The position numbers were made by a program, and so were the translations under genes. From the NCBI GenBank assembly GCA_020747065.1, contig JAGMVK010000026.1:248001-312000 (forward strand): DNA of 64,000 nt, in the 5' to 3' direction. Each line of letters starts with the position of its first letter. The stretch's first letter is position 1. The stretch is from Cadophora sp. MPI-SDFR-AT-0126 (taxonomy: Eukaryota; Ascomycota; Leotiomycetes; Helotiales; Ploettnerulaceae). The notes under the pieces were generated by a model. The model was given only the letters and a program-made list of their open reading frames with translations, did not search any database and was not told where the DNA came from. Positions 1-11,860 of the stretch are shown one piece after another.

Positions 1-1130
1 ACCATGGTGTTGTACCTATTCTGTTGGACATCATTGGGGGTCAAGTGAGATGGAAAGCATGGCTAGATACTGCATCGCAAGTACTGTTGGGAAGCCCGTC
101 AATCGACGAGCTCACCAAGGATCTAATCGACGAGGACTACACTATCAAAAGTGCCTTTATGGATGCTGATCAGCCTGATGCTACCGTCGTTGCAGTACAA
201 TACGGCAACCTTGCGGTCGTGGCGCCTTGGCTAGATATCTCACAACGCCTTGAGATCAATCGCTGCTTCGGGTTCAAGATTATCCAAGGACGATTAGGAG
301 TTATCACGAATGACGATTCACGATTCCAGAGCTTGCAAGGAGAGGCAGTGGTTATTGAGACGCATCAGTCCGACGACGTGCAGAGTTACACGGACAGGTT
401 CCCATTCGAAGCCGAAGAAGCGGGATCACAAGTTGCCATAGGGTTGGATGCTTCCAGTGTCAAGAGCGACTCTCTCCTTGTCCCAGCGGCCTCGACCCGC
501 TACAAATTGCTGATGCGAGTGACTTCGAACTCGCATTCACGCCTTTTGGACCCCGCTCGGGCGATGATCAAGTCGACACAACCTATCATGACCATACCTT
601 GCGGGCATGGCTTTGATAGAAAAGCAGAAACCCAACAGTCAGGACTAGCGCTGAAGTTATATAGCTTTGATGAGCTACTTGGTAGATGGCCAGATGTTGA
701 GAAGAGGGAATCAGAGGATTCTATCAACGCGCCCAGACTTTGGGGTCAACATGCTGATAGGCAGGAATCAGAGTCCGATGACGACGAAGATTTTCCTGCC
801 GGACAGTATTTTTCAGTTCCTGCTGCTGAGGAGGTTGACCAGGTCTCAGTTATTGGACCGACGTTGAGAGTATCTCAGATACTGGATTCGTATATCAAGT
901 ATAATACAGCACTGGCACTGTTATATGACGATATCACGATTCTGAACCACGGGTCTGCATGCCTGGCATGTATATTGAATAAGGCAATGAGCCTGGACCC
1001 TACAAATGGCATTGAGAGTATTGCTTCCCAACGCTGGGTAATCTGCAGGAGCAAAAATTCTGATATGAAGGCACATGGGAATGATGACCAGCGGCGAGAG
1101 AGCAGGAAACGAATCAAGACAGGTGCTTAG
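1..1130 (+). CDS. 3' part of an unrecognised gene, cut by the window edge
   Basis: The reading frame is open from the first bases of the window to the stop at 1128-1130. No convincing ATG lies near the left end (the first in-frame start-like codon at 24 is TTG), so the true start is outside the window. About 375 residues are visible. They show no motif I recognise: the first half is mixed and probably globular, an acidic stretch (ESESDDDEDF) lies in the second half, and the C terminus is strongly basic (RRESRKRIK), which could be a nuclear localisation signal. There is no membrane segment. I cannot assign a function. That the long frame is coding rests on its length and balanced composition. 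Confidence 0.6.
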   Translation, partial: HGVVPILLDIIGGQVRWKAWLDTASQVLLGSPSIDELTKDLIDEDYTIKSAFMDADQPDATVVAVQYGNLAVVAPWLDISQRLEINRCFGFKIIQGRLGVITNDDSRFQSLQGEAVVIETHQSDDVQSYTDRFPFEAEEAGSQVAIGLDASSVKSDSLLVPAASTRYKLLMRVTSNSHSRLLDPARAMIKSTQPIMTIPCGHGFDRKAETQQSGLALKLYSFDELLGRWPDVEKRESEDSINAPRLWGQHADRQESESDDDEDFPAGQYFSVPAAEEVDQVSVIGPTLRVSQILDSYIKYNTALALLYDDITILNHGSACLACILNKAMSLDPTNGIESIASQRWVICRSKNSDMKAHGNDDQRRESRKRIKTGA

Positions 1131-1505
1131 GCTCTCAGAGATATAGCTTCATTACCACAAATGTTGTGGCTCCGGCACGGAGAATCCTGGAGATAAGAGA
1201 GCTCGGTTCTGCCTGAGGGGCTTATAGCACGTGAAGTTCCGGAATAGGTTGCTCAAATCTGCTCTTCTTTCATCTACTCTCGTTTCTCCCTGGCTTCGGC
1301 GTAGTTATATACCCCGGCCGCTTACTGTGCACCCCGCCCAAGTACTAGTATTCTCAGTCCTGATATTCGCCCTGTGTCTGCCTTCCGTACTGTCCACCCA
1401 CCCAGTGTTGTCAATCAAACGAATTATCTGAATCATAATCATCCAGTTCTTGCCCTCCCCTTCTAGGATGAGCAAGGGCCCATGTTGTCTTGACAGCCAT
1501 AATCC
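1131..1505. other. intergenic, convergent 3' ends
   Basis: About 375 bp between the 3' ends of two convergent genes. No coding frame, repeat or RNA gene was recognised. Confidence 0.6.
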
Positions 1506-2162
1506 TTACGCAAATATCCGGACACAACGTGGCCCCCATATCTCTCGCCTTATTTTCCGCCTGTGCATGCCCACACCATGGGTCCCGGTCTGATTCAATA
1601 AACAGATCTCTGATTCCTTGACACTATAATCCCTGTTTGAACTACCGAGAACAGTAACGAGTACTATTTCTTTGAGACTTTTGGCAGGCGAACGTATAAT
1701 GGCGGTGAGGATTGTAGAAATATCTTCAGAGTTGCCAAAGTCAACGGCTATAGATTGAACGCTTGTTATATCAGGATACCTCTGAGCGAATTCCGGATAT
1801 ACAAGTCTCCTACGATCGTCGAGATCGTGGGGCATACTGACATAAATGGTATCGTGAGCGAGATCAATGTATGTTAGTGGTAGAGTGTTGAGTCTATCGC
1901 CAAGGATACGATTTCGTAGTATATCGTGCTCGAAGAGAGGCTTATAGACACAGAGCGCTACATCTCGAGACTCTCGGCAGACTCGGAATACCGATGGGGG
2001 ATGAGCGCCATTGAAGGAGAATGACGATATAGTGGATAATCCTTGACGGCAAGCTGCTTCATTAATACGGGGTCCTGGGAGAGAGTAATACCAGATCTTG
2101 ATTCGGAGTTCGGAAGGGAGGTTCGAAAAGAGGGTGAACGTCGGTGGGTCATCTTGAGTCAT
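1506..2162 (-). CDS. 2EXR domain protein
   Basis: A 218-aa single-exon protein. The block FTLFSNLPSELRIKIWYYSL near the N terminus, followed by VFRVCRESRDVAL, is the hallmark of the fungal 2EXR family, an F-box-like domain expanded in Pezizomycotina with no established biochemical function. The frame stays open to 2258, but the upstream start there is TTG, so I chose the ATG at 2160-2162 (MTQDDPPTF), directly ahead of the conserved block. The middle part (TYIDLAHDTIYVS) also matches the usual family layout, where a second conserved patch follows about 60 residues later. A second 2EXR gene lies at 32.9 kb. Function unknown; possibly a protein-interaction module. Confidence 0.8.
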   Translation of the reverse strand: MTQDDPPTFTLFSNLPSELRIKIWYYSLPGPRINEAACRQGLSTISSFSFNGAHPPSVFRVCRESRDVALCVYKPLFEHDILRNRILGDRLNTLPLTYIDLAHDTIYVSMPHDLDDRRRLVYPEFAQRYPDITSVQSIAVDFGNSEDISTILTAIIRSPAKSLKEIVLVTVLGSSNRDYSVKESEICLLNQTGTHGVGMHRRKIRREIWGPRCVRIFA

Positions 2163-4165
2163 TATGCTAGCTGATATCGTTGGTATTAATGGACCCGATC
2201 TACCGCTGACGATTGATCTCGAGATATCAGACGATTTCCCCTGTGGCACAATTGGCAAAGTGATAGCGGTCGTAGTGGTTGGCGATTGAGATTTACTACG
2301 AAAAATTGGAATTAGCCGTCTTTAAGAAAGGTGCAAGAGAGCCGACGATGTGGACAAACCTAGCGATAACGACTTGCGAAGTACGGTGCCGAGGGGGCGT
2401 TTTGGACGTGTGCGTTGGAGAGCGTTGGAGAGAGGGGGAAGTATGATGGGAGAGCGACACTTGGTGGGCGGGAGCACAGTATTTATACCGCAGGTGGCAC
2501 TAGCAGGCGGCGGCGTCGAAGATGGCGAACCCGATTGTCTTCACAACATTAGAATCCTTGGGGACCTCAGCTATGCCAATGGCTGCATGAATCCCCAGGC
2601 GCCGCTGCCTTGACATTTCTCTCTTGCCTCTCGCTTGCCTGTCCGTAGTAGGGCATTCCTAGCTTCGTAAACACCAGCAGGTCTTAGCTAAGAAACCGAA
2701 GATCGATGTCCTACAGACTAATCCACTAGGCTAACATAGCCATGTACTTCAGCTGCCTGTCTTCGCTTTAAAGATCAAAGCCCCGATTCCAGCAGAACCA
2801 GTTCCTGTGTCATAGTATAGCAGGCCAATACAAAGTCGGCTGCTAATGATCCACAAGAATCAGTAAGATCACTGCACCTAAAAGATTTGGGTCAGAATAG
2901 AACCTCAATAAATGGCTATCAACCGACGTCTACAGGTCAGCTCGAGATCTGAAGACTAGACTGTTTGAAGACTAAAGCTGCAAAGACTGCACGTGTGTCT
3001 CTGAGGGCAATATCACGTGGAGAAGAAGCGCTCTTGGGAAACGCATGCGGAATTCTTGATGAGATGATATCACGCTTACCTGCCAAGTTCGTGAAGACAC
3101 CCCAGTTGCGCACATCGTGGGTTGAGGCGAGGCTTCGACGGCGTTCGACTGCCTGTGGACGGAGAAATTGGTTCGGCGATCCAAGTAGAATTGGGATTGC
3201 ATGCGCGTGGACTGAAAACAGAAACCAAGAAACAGGATGTAGGGTGCACAATACCCGATGCAGTATAGAAAGCCCCCAGACCAAAGATCCACGGGCATAC
3301 ACGTGTTAGTCTGCTTCAGGCTGATATCTTGAGGATACAGTACTCTCTAATGCTAAAAGCATCACGACCAGTCCTCCCCTTTCCAACAGGATTCAGGTCA
3401 ACACCGCTGAGATCGCCGATCTATTCCTTACTATCACGAACTTGATCACCCGACTCGAGTCCATGGCTCACATCACAGTCACGGTGACGCATATAGCGTG
3501 ATTTCCTGCTCCATGATCCCGGTGGCGGGGAATCCAAGATCAGTCTTTGACGACGCGAGTAAAAGCAGTACGAAACCGCCGGGCCCGAGATCTTCATTTT
3601 GGATGGGACAAATCAATGAACAAAGGGAGTTTAGGTTCAAATCCTGCACTCGACGATCTTTTTTGCTTTTCAATCTTATTATTGGGGTTATTTTTGTTGG
3701 TCTAACCTTTATGAGTCCTAATTTTTTTTAGGTGCGCTTCCCTTTGATCTTATAAATAACAATCTATGAACGGCTGTGAGAGGAGAGCTTTCGCACGTTC
3801 CACATATCGTTGGTATCAATTAATACGTGCAAGATCGGTAAGTTTTTTCTTGAAACTTCATACCATAGTCCCAAAATCTTTTTCTTGTCAACCGGAGAAT
3901 GTAAGCGGCAGACCAGTTGGAGTAGAGCAACTGGTAAAACATCACTGGCAGTAGTACAATTTTAATCGAGTCCACAGGGGCGATTTCATACAGGTCTAAA
4001 CTGTAGGAGGGAAAGTGAGTGGCAATATCAAAAAGTCTTATATCAGACCTAATTTGGACTCCCAGGCTATGCAAATCAGACCTTTATCCAGCCATCCATA
4101 ACAAATGAAAAGACCATGGTATCGTCAAGTAAATATCCCGTAATGCGTTCCCTCATATCCCTTAC
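2163..4165. other. intergenic region with no supported gene
   Basis: About 2 kb between a leftward 2EXR gene and the 3' end of the next leftward gene. Several short open frames exist on both strands at 2937-3309 and overlap each other, which argues against any being real. A stretch at about 3390-3475 (plus strand) reads like coding sequence for some 25 codons but has no start or splice context. A GGTTCAAATCC box near 3634 followed by a T run near 3660 resembles the 3' part of a tRNA gene, but no matching A box or acceptor stem was found. Confidence 0.5.
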
Positions 4166-5559
4166 CTATGCATTACCCTTATGCTTCCTCTTCTTCTTAG
4201 CTCCCTCCTCAACCTCCTCACCATCGGCACTATCCTCCGCCTTCCGCTTCTTCTCCTTCTTATCTTTCTTCTCCTTCTTCTCCTTCTTTGCCTCCTCTTC
4301 GGTATCAGCACTATCCTCCACCCTCCGCTTCTTCTCCTTCTTATCAAGCTTAACTTTCTTCTCCACAACCTCCTCGTCAACACCACTGCTACGTCTACGC
4401 TTCTTCTTGGATTTCTTCTCCTCCTTAGCATCTTCTTCTTGTTTCTTTGTTGCTGCTGCAATCTCGGCTTGTAGACTGGCTTCGAGTGCTGCGAAATCAA
4501 CTTCTTGTTCGGGTTGTATCTGTGGTTGCGGGGTTGGTTCTTTGGGAGGTGCGAGTTTGGATGCTTCGTATGCTGCTTTCTTGGCCTCGCGTGCGGCATT
4601 TCTTGCTAGTGCTGCTTCTTCCTTTAATTGCTTGCGACTCTTCTTCGGTGGTGTGGGTTCGAGGTTGACAGGTGTAGGTTCGACGTCGACGACGAAGTAG
4701 GGATTGGCTTCGACTGCGCTGGCTTTCTCTTCCTCCGCAGATTTCGTTCCGTTTGTGACGGATGAGAACCGTGGAATCTTGGAGCCGATGCTGAGTTGTA
4801 TGAATTCTGCGTTTTCGGCCACTGCGTCATGCTCACTTCCTTCTGCCTCCGAGTCATCTGAGGAATCTAAAGCGTCCATCATCTCGCTATCTCCCTCCTC
4901 ATCCACATCATCTGGGTTTCTGTCCAGCTTGCCCTTCCCTACTGGATTGTATCCAATCTCCACAGCTTTCTGGTCGAGTCTTGGTTCGAGGCGGTCGAAA
5001 GATGTGCCGATAATGCCCAGGCCCTTCTTGTCTTGTAGATGTTTTGATGGAACCTGCGCATTTGATTAGCAGAGGCCAGCCGCACATCACCGTGTAAACT
5101 CACAATTCCCTGTGCAGCAGTCCGCGCACTCGTGAGAGCCTCGCGAGCTCTGTCCATCATGCCGCAGATAATCCTCCAATTACCTTTCTCTCCCAACTCA
5201 AAGTCCAATTTCTCGTTCTCAGGCAAATCCGCCATCTCGCTCTTCACGTTCTGCATAACCCTATCCAGCGCACGAACATGCGACTCAAGGACGCCTAGGT
5301 GCTTCTTAAACAGCGCTGGCCACTTCGCATGCTGCGGACTCTTCACGAGCGGGCTTGGATGACCAATTGGTAGTGAACATTTCGAATTCGCTTGCGAATT
5401 GATCTCCATTGTGCTCTTCACCTCTTGCGACAGTAGCTTCTTCACTTTCTTCTCTGGTCGCGCTGGTTTCGGCATTCCTGGTACTTTGGGTTCCTGGTTA
5501 AGTTTTTTGACGGCGAGTTTTGATTCCTTGCGACCAGCTTTTCCTTTGCCTTTTCCCAT
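4166..5559 (-). CDS. Lys/Glu-rich nucleolar-type protein, two exons
   Basis: Exon 1 is 5104-5559, exon 2 is 4166-5053. The 50-bp intron has GTGAGT and GCGCAG ends and its removal keeps the frame (phase 0), giving 447 aa. The first 150 residues form a basic head (MGKGKGKAGRK) and a probably helical region. The junction reads GIVPSKHLQDKKGLGIIGTS. The C-terminal third is made of repeated KKEKK/KKDKK blocks between acidic segments and ends in KKKRKHKGNA. Such charged tails are typical of nucleolar ribosome-assembly factors (the KKE/D class), so a nuclear or nucleolar role is inferred. I cannot name the family. The T/C-rich complement gives many false open frames on the plus strand. Confidence 0.8.
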
Positions 5560-7730
5560 CTCGAAAACTGGTTTGCTTTGTTTTAGGGAAAATACGAGGC
5601 TGTGCTGGTGGGATAAAGAATCGCGCGTCGAGCTGCTTCGAGAAATTTTGGCGGAGCATAAATCTAAGGCGAGGCTGGGAACTTTTTTGCGGGGAAGGCT
5701 GGGCGGAAAGGTAAATTTTGTGGCTGGCAGCCTCGCTTAGTCAACCAGTACTCTAGCATGTCAGCATCCATCCTTGACTACGACAAAACCAAAGCCTAAA
5801 TGTCACAAGGACTTAGGTAAGCCTATTGATCGAACTCACCAACTTGATACATCGTCTCCCCATCGTAAGCTTTACAATACACAAACATCGCCCATTTTCC
5901 GTTCTTCAAAACATGCAAGAGATTGGTCTATCTCTCCCCACCAGCTGCTTCTTCCGTGTGGCATTTTTTCGTTGGACTGACTTATGGTCTCGGTTCGATA
6001 ACATGCACTGGGTTAAGATGTGTTTTGTACCATATGTACTATACGTATATTTTATTGGGCCCCTCCACCAGGCAAATAGCAAGATTGAGACCCGGCGAGC
6101 ACCATTCACATCACGAAAAGCAACAGTCAGACAAGGCTTTGATTTAGTAGTGCCTGCTAGGCTCAAGATCTTATTCCTACAAGTAGCTTCATCGCCCTAT
6201 CTGGTTGCAAGTCCAACGATACCGGTATGCCAGCATACCGAAAGCAACGAGTAAGTGTCTTGGACGCCCACCCACCCGTGACGGGGTCCAAGAAGGTTTC
6301 AAAACATCAGGCTTTCCTCGTCTATGGTTCCACCAGCTCTCTTCAACTTTCAAATCCCGCTCTCAACGTCGGTCTCTTATCTTCTGCCACTCCCGCCTAG
6401 CCGCCTCTGCGCAAGTGCTGCACAGTCGACCAGCCAGGTCACGTTGGTCGACCGTAGGTGCGGGCAGAGGACAACATCCTGTTTGCCTTTTCGCATCACA
6501 GGTGGACATTACCCGCATGCCCATGAAGGTATAGCATTGGCGGCAGTATTCGGGTCGAATAGTGCACATGATGGTTCTCTTGGTATGTTGATTTTCAAAG
6601 TGGTACTTGTGCTTTGGTTCTCGAGGTTGTACTTCTGCTTGCCTGTCTTCGAAGTGTTTGTTTTGTCAGAAGAAGTAGACCTCCGCGAGAATGAAAGAGT
6701 GCTTTTATATTCTAGAGTTCTTTTCTGGCATGTTCTGCTACTGTGATTATTCGCAACTACTTCTGTTTCCGCGGCACTGTGAATAATATCTGTATTTCTG
6801 ATAGCTATCTTTGATACTGTCACTTGAGTGTCGCCCAGTCCAAGACTCATCCTTTCAAATATGGCTCTCGGGATCCTTCTTCCTAATTCGCCGGGAATTT
6901 TTTTTGAATAAAGTGTAAAACTGACAAAAACGCTTTAAAAGGGTTGACGACCAATCCAAAGACTAGTCACAATAGTTAATACGCAGGTATTACTTGCTTT
7001 CAAAAGCTTTCCAACAGTATCTTTTCGAGTGCATCTGACGAAGGCTATTTCCTTGTGGTCTGATATCTATCTCTGGTAGTACACTCCCACCAGAGTCTCG
7101 CTTTGAACGCCATCGGGCTTCTTCATCAGCTCCCTCGTCTTCTTCGAGATCTCTGTGGTATGTACCAGGTGCTCCATCTTGTCAAACAGAAGCCTCTTCA
7201 GGTTTGAAAATATGTGGAGGATGTAGCATCACGAAAGAATGTGTGCTCGCCCTTTTTTTTGTAATCATTTATAAACCTAGACATACGCCCAATTGTCTCA
7301 TAATAGTTCAATAGGACGTTAAATTCTGTGAAGAAAAAATGCAGTTTTCCTTACACAATCAGTTCCAAATACATATTCCAGCTGTGCGGTGGCTTACATG
7401 ATGGTATTTTCGGCATTTCTTTATATTTGAGTCTATGTAGATTCGTGTCTCCGAAGATTGAATTCACGATCGTGATGATTGCAACTGGACAGCCGTTAGG
7501 GAAATCTACCATGATTTACTTGGCTACTGCAATAATATTGATGGTTGTGACACTTTTTTGTGGGGCTTCATTGTGTCAGATCAGAGTTCTCCGGTCAGAG
7601 AGAACGATGGTATGAAATTGTCGATTCCAGCAGTATGGGCTGCGTTGTATCTCTCTAACTCTATACAATCAAGGCGGCTTGTCCGTCACCTCTTTCGTTT
7701 CCTTTTCTTTTCTTTTGAATGGTCTGTCTA
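5560..7730. other. intergenic region with no supported gene
   Basis: About 2.2 kb. The first 200 bp is the promoter side of the leftward nucleolar-type gene. The rest is moderately AT-rich with short overlapping frames on both strands (for example 5826-6254 and 6324-6746) that lack splice or domain support. Nothing recognised. It ends at the left boundary of a DNA transposon. Confidence 0.5.
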
Positions 7731-9097
7731 CAGTACTCCGTTTTTAGTTTGAGCCGCAACCCCGAAAATCAAGAATCGACGCAGGGTAGCGCAACACTCA
7801 GTTAGTAATATTTCAACCAATAATAAAGATAAATTAAATCTGAATACAGCAAAATGATCGCCGAAACTCCCTCTATAATTCCTGCGCAATAGATTTTCTC
7901 TCCGCATTTTCAATACTTCGTGTGCCACCCATTTGCTTTAATGCACGCTGCAACTCGCCTCTCCATAGACTCCACCAACTCTTCAAAAAAAGACACAGGT
8001 ATCGTATCCCAGGCTTCCTTCAAAGCTTCTTCCATTGCAGTTCGATCCTCTTCCGATCTCCTGTCTGATTTCCAGAGCTCTAGAAACATCTTTAAGCACA
8101 TATCTTTGAGTCGTTTCCAAGCATGCTCGATTAGATTAAGGTCTGGCGAATAAGGCGGCTAATCAGTGACGTTTATACCTCTTTCTCTGAACCATTCCGT
8201 GACCTTTCGGGCTATATGGATAGGGGCGTTGTCCTGCATAAAAACGAGACCCTCGTGGTAGTTTAGTACGACTAATTCCTCGAGAAGGGTAAGGTAGGAG
8301 TTCGCAGAGTACCCGTGTTTCTTTGATTCAAAGTCTCGTTCCAAAATTAGGAGATCAGACCGCTCTCCGTCTCCCCAAAAGGCTGCCGAAACCATCACAC
8401 GCATCCCTTTACCCTTTTTATACGTTGTAACGTGTGTGGGCTTCCATTTATCGACAGAATGGCCCCATACCCAGACGACCTCCCCCCCTTTACCCCGCTC
8501 CACTGAACACTCGTCACTCCATATATATTCCCTCCACTTTCGAGTCTTCCAATGGCTTCAACACTTGCACTATAGTAACCTCGCCGCCGCTACTTTAGGA
8601 GTAAGCTCTGGTCGTTTCTTTGCGCGCCAATGGGTAAGGCCTTCGTCAGTAGCAAGAGTATAGATATAGGAATCGCTCATCTTAAGGCCAGTGTGGTCTC
8701 GACGCTGTTGGTACGTCATTTTTGGGTGTAATCGAATACACAAAAGCATGCGACGACGAGACCGACTATCGTACTTGACTTTCTGACCACTGCGAGGTAG
8801 AGATTTGCCGTCGTCGCGAAGTTGTATCGTTGCTAAGGTATGGCGAATTGCGCCGCGTGAGAAGCCAGTAGAGAGCTCAATTTCCCGTGGCGTCGCACCT
8901 TCTTCCCTTTTACCTACGACTTTCCCCCGTTGGTAAGGAGTAAGCTCTTTACCCCTATATCAACGATTTCCATCGATATCGCGCAAAGGAGTACGTGTTG
9001 GTGGCATATTTGTGAAGTTAAGAAGAAGGAAGGAAAACGCGTTCACGAAAAATCGCGGTTTTGACGTGTTTCGGCTAATATTAAAAATGGGTCACTG
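7731..9097 (-). mobile_element. Tc1/mariner-type DNA transposon, inactive
   Basis: A 1367-bp element bounded by TA on both sides (7729-7730 and 9098-9099), the target duplication typical of Tc1/mariner. The ends are imperfect inverted repeats of about 35 bp: the left end begins CAGTACTCCGTTTTTAG and the complement of the right end begins CAGTGACCCATTTTTAA, followed in both by a GAGCCG/TAGCCG-like stretch. The CAGT start is typical for this superfamily. The only gene inside is a transposase on the minus strand with four in-frame stops, so the copy cannot move by itself. Divergence between the two ends suggests an old insertion. Confidence 0.9.
7910..9007 (-). pseudogene. Tc1/mariner DDE transposase, four stop codons
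   Basis: One continuous frame of 366 codons starts at the ATG 9005-9007 and ends at 7910. It keeps an N-terminal helix-turn-helix-like part (TPREIELSTGFSRGAIRHTL), then the catalytic region: first Asp in IWSDECS, second in MDNAPIH, and the third acid in PDLNLIEHAW, so the triad reads DDE. Stops sit at 8960-8962 (TGA), 8570-8572 (TAG), 8558-8560 (TGA) and 8159-8161 (TAG, just before PPYSPDLN). All four fit G-to-A or C-to-T changes, for example TGG to TAG or TGA. No indel was needed to keep the frame, which points to point mutation, probably RIP, not decay by deletion. Confidence 0.9.
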
Positions 9098-10663
9098 TAC
9101 TGAGCTCGCTTAATATTCCTCCCACAGAGAATTCCATGTTTACACTTGACAGATTTCACGTGTCAGCGTATCTGTATCGCGCAAGCTGTGGTCAAGCTAC
9201 TTTCTTCTTCATGAATAGCTCTTTTTCTTTCTTGATTTTGATTCAAGAGCTGAACCTTGACGTCTTTGGACCCAAGTCATGGATATGCTGGCAGAGGTTC
9301 AAGGCTAATCCTTGCAACTAATGATAATTTTTCAAGCACTCTGCTTTGACATTTCCTAGTGTATAGAAGACGATGCCAGAATAATGCTGAGATAGCGCAA
9401 TCAACACTGCCTAGTCGTCAGCGGTAGACGACCTTCTTGATCCCATGACGACTCATGACGTGAGCCTAAGGAGCGATGGCAGTCTCATCCCATCTATGTT
9501 GCTGGGTTTCCCTCACTTCGGAGAAATTATTACCTGGTTCATGCTTACATAAGGCAAACTCTAGAGTTTGATGCTGCTCTCCAGAGATCGATAAATACTT
9601 ACCTCATCTGCTTTGTTGTACTTGGGCATGAGTAGGGAATTGCTCGCTTAAGCTCCCTGCAAAGTCGGGTTCCAGGCTGGCAACCTCAACCATACTCGGC
9701 ACCTCACTCATCGAATATTAACAAATGCGCGTAGATGCTTCATTGAAAGTGCAGTCTGCTAGTATGCTCATCAGGAAAAACTCCATGTCAAGCTCGTGAA
9801 TCATCACGTGCACCGAATCGCTTTACATAAGCACCAGAAGCTTGACATAATCGATTCAATGTCCGTAACAACCGATCGAATACACTCTTGACTGTAATCA
9901 ACAACGACTTCTAGAAGCTTTCTCATCAAGCTGTGGATGCATTGCTGTCCTGGAACCAGGAACATGACATCATGAATTCCACGTTGCAGCCGCATTCCCA
10001 AGCCGCAGGCATGACCTGGCGGCAGAGCATTCGCTTGTTTACCGCCTCTGTTTCAATTGCTTCCAGCAAGCTTCTCTGCCGTCGATCTCATACTGCTTTC
10101 CATCTCCACCATCGTCGCACGACAACCGGTTCCCTGATACTACTCTGTTGACTCGACTGCCAACTCACACCTGTGCTGCCAACTCATATGCTGTCCATCG
10201 CAAATATGAAGATCTTGTCTGCTGCAACGGAGGCGATTTCGGAGCCAGACTCAAGTGCCGAGACTTCCGGATTCTTGTCATCACTCATTGACGCCGGTCA
10301 AGCTCGACTTAGACCATCGCGGTTAAATTACAATGATTACCGTCGTGACTTTTCTGCACAAGGTTTAGTCAGTAGTTCCAGCTGTGGGTCAGTGAATACA
10401 AGGCCGTGGCTTCATGCGTTCATTTTCCAGTTTGGAATCCCCTTCAAGTATACGTGAGTGAGGCATTGGGCTGGCCTGCCTCGTCTTGTTGGGTATGGAC
10501 CTGTTCACCAGTATATGATGCCGGGATTGCCCTGAGAGTTCTGGACAGCCTTGCTCTGTACCTGTTTCTATATCTTTTGAGAGCTTTCTCTCCTGCGTCT
10601 ACCCTCTTGGAAATTCTGCTTTGCATACTCTTTCTTTGCGATTCTGTTATCGGAAACAATATT
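9098..10663. other. intergenic region with no supported gene
   Basis: About 1.57 kb between the transposon and the next gene. Only short frames are present and no motif was recognised. The last few hundred bases are presumably the promoter and leader of the rightward membrane protein gene. Confidence 0.5.
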
Positions 10664-11023
10664 ATGTCTTTCAAAACTCCTCAATCCACCTTCTCAAGCT
10701 CGAAGTCACCACTCGACAGCTTAGTCAACAAGGTCCGGCTGTGGTACTATCAATATGAAGTTACCTTCTCGCTTTATGTCATGACACCCACCGAGAAAAT
10801 AATCACAAACTCCATCGTCCTGTCATTTTTCGCCTTATTTATCTACGCGATCTGGTCGTTTACTCCGCTATTCATCTCCCAGTTCATATCACGAGCGATA
10901 TCGAGCCTCTTCTGGGTATATGTCAATGACAGTGGGAACCAACTCGTGGTTCGAAATACACCAGTACCGTGGGTTAATGTTACCAAAATTGGATGGGAGG
11001 AGTTTGGTGGTTATACCATGTGA
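10664..11023 (+). CDS. small subunit of serine palmitoyltransferase-like protein
   Basis: The frame from ATG 10664 gives 119 aa. Residues 20-75 carry the block KVRLWYYQYEVTFSLYVMTP followed by TEKIITNSIV and a hydrophobic helix, which is the pattern of fungal small activating subunits of serine palmitoyltransferase (the ssSPT-like family; yeast Tsc3 has the same role). These bind the catalytic heterodimer in the ER membrane and stimulate the first step of sphingolipid synthesis. The frame is open further upstream, but the extra residues do not fit the family, so I start at 10664. The C terminus is uncertain: GTATAT at 10918 could be a donor for a terminal intron, with acceptors near 11029 or 11124. 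Confidence 0.75.
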   Translation: MSFKTPQSTFSSSKSPLDSLVNKVRLWYYQYEVTFSLYVMTPTEKIITNSIVLSFFALFIYAIWSFTPLFISQFISRAISSLFWVYVNDSGNQLVVRNTPVPWVNVTKIGWEEFGGYTM

Positions 11024-11860
11024 CGCAGGTAGGTCTTCTTGGGCGGGTTCTTGGAAGCAGAGTTCAGCGGCGACGAGCTCATCAATCTTGAAGCTAGTTC
11101 CAAAGGCTAAGCTAACATAACAGCAGTATCTTAATTCTGCCCACCATCTGAAGAAGCTCATATCGAAACCATTATCCTACCAAACGATTCCTGCTCCAAT
11201 ACTCGCAAGGTCCGATTGCAATTTTTCTCCTCTGCGAAGCAACATTTTACGATCAAGGCAAAACTACCACGAATATACCCACACAGCCAGTATTGAATGA
11301 AAAAGGATGTAACTCAATTCGGGAGAGCAGCGATTCTTTGTCTCGAACCGCGGAGGCTATCCTGAGTTGTGGCTACGGGCTGGCATGGGAGCCCCTGGGA
11401 ACATGCAGCAAGGCTGAATCGCTAAGCGAGATCAACACCATACCGCATTTCACATCGCGATGTCAATTTCCTTCAGTCGCAGCAACTTCATAATATGGGA
11501 CACTGTTATCCGGACCTAAGACCTGGATGGTGGTTGAATTTTCGGGCTCGGTGACTGAGGTGGATTCTGAGTGGGTCGGCGTTGGGATTTATTGAATCAC
11601 GCGCTCGGATTGTGTTTATGATATGATACACCATTTACAGCATTTCTTGTTTTCTGGCTTCTTGGATGATTTTTTTCACAAGTTCAGCAATTGATATCCT
11701 CATAACGCACACAGAAGTAGCCACATAACAGTCAAGAAACATTATTTTATGATTTGGTTTGGGGTTTTTGTTAAATTCATGCATTATTATTGCTCTCACG
11801 TCTATCCGCCCAGTCTCCGCTGACCTCCACACGCATCTCAGTATGTTTTCATGGCAAGCA
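11024..11860. other. intergenic, convergent 3' ends
   Basis: About 840 bp between convergent genes. It may contain a last exon of the upstream gene (see that entry). Nothing else recognised. Confidence 0.5.

Noticed and set aside
24..30. Start codon at 24 for the first gene
   Set aside because: It is a TTG and the frame continues to the window edge, so the gene is partial.
2937..3309. Three overlapping frames of 108-121 codons on both strands
   Set aside because: They overlap in different frames with no domain, start context or splice support.
3560..3665. Possible tRNA gene (GGTTCAAATCC B box followed by a T run)
   Set aside because: No A box and no acceptor stem pairing could be found upstream, and the T stem pairs poorly.
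4116..4700. Long Ser/Phe-rich frame on the plus strand
   Set aside because: It is the complement of the Lys/Glu-rich tail of the real minus-strand gene.
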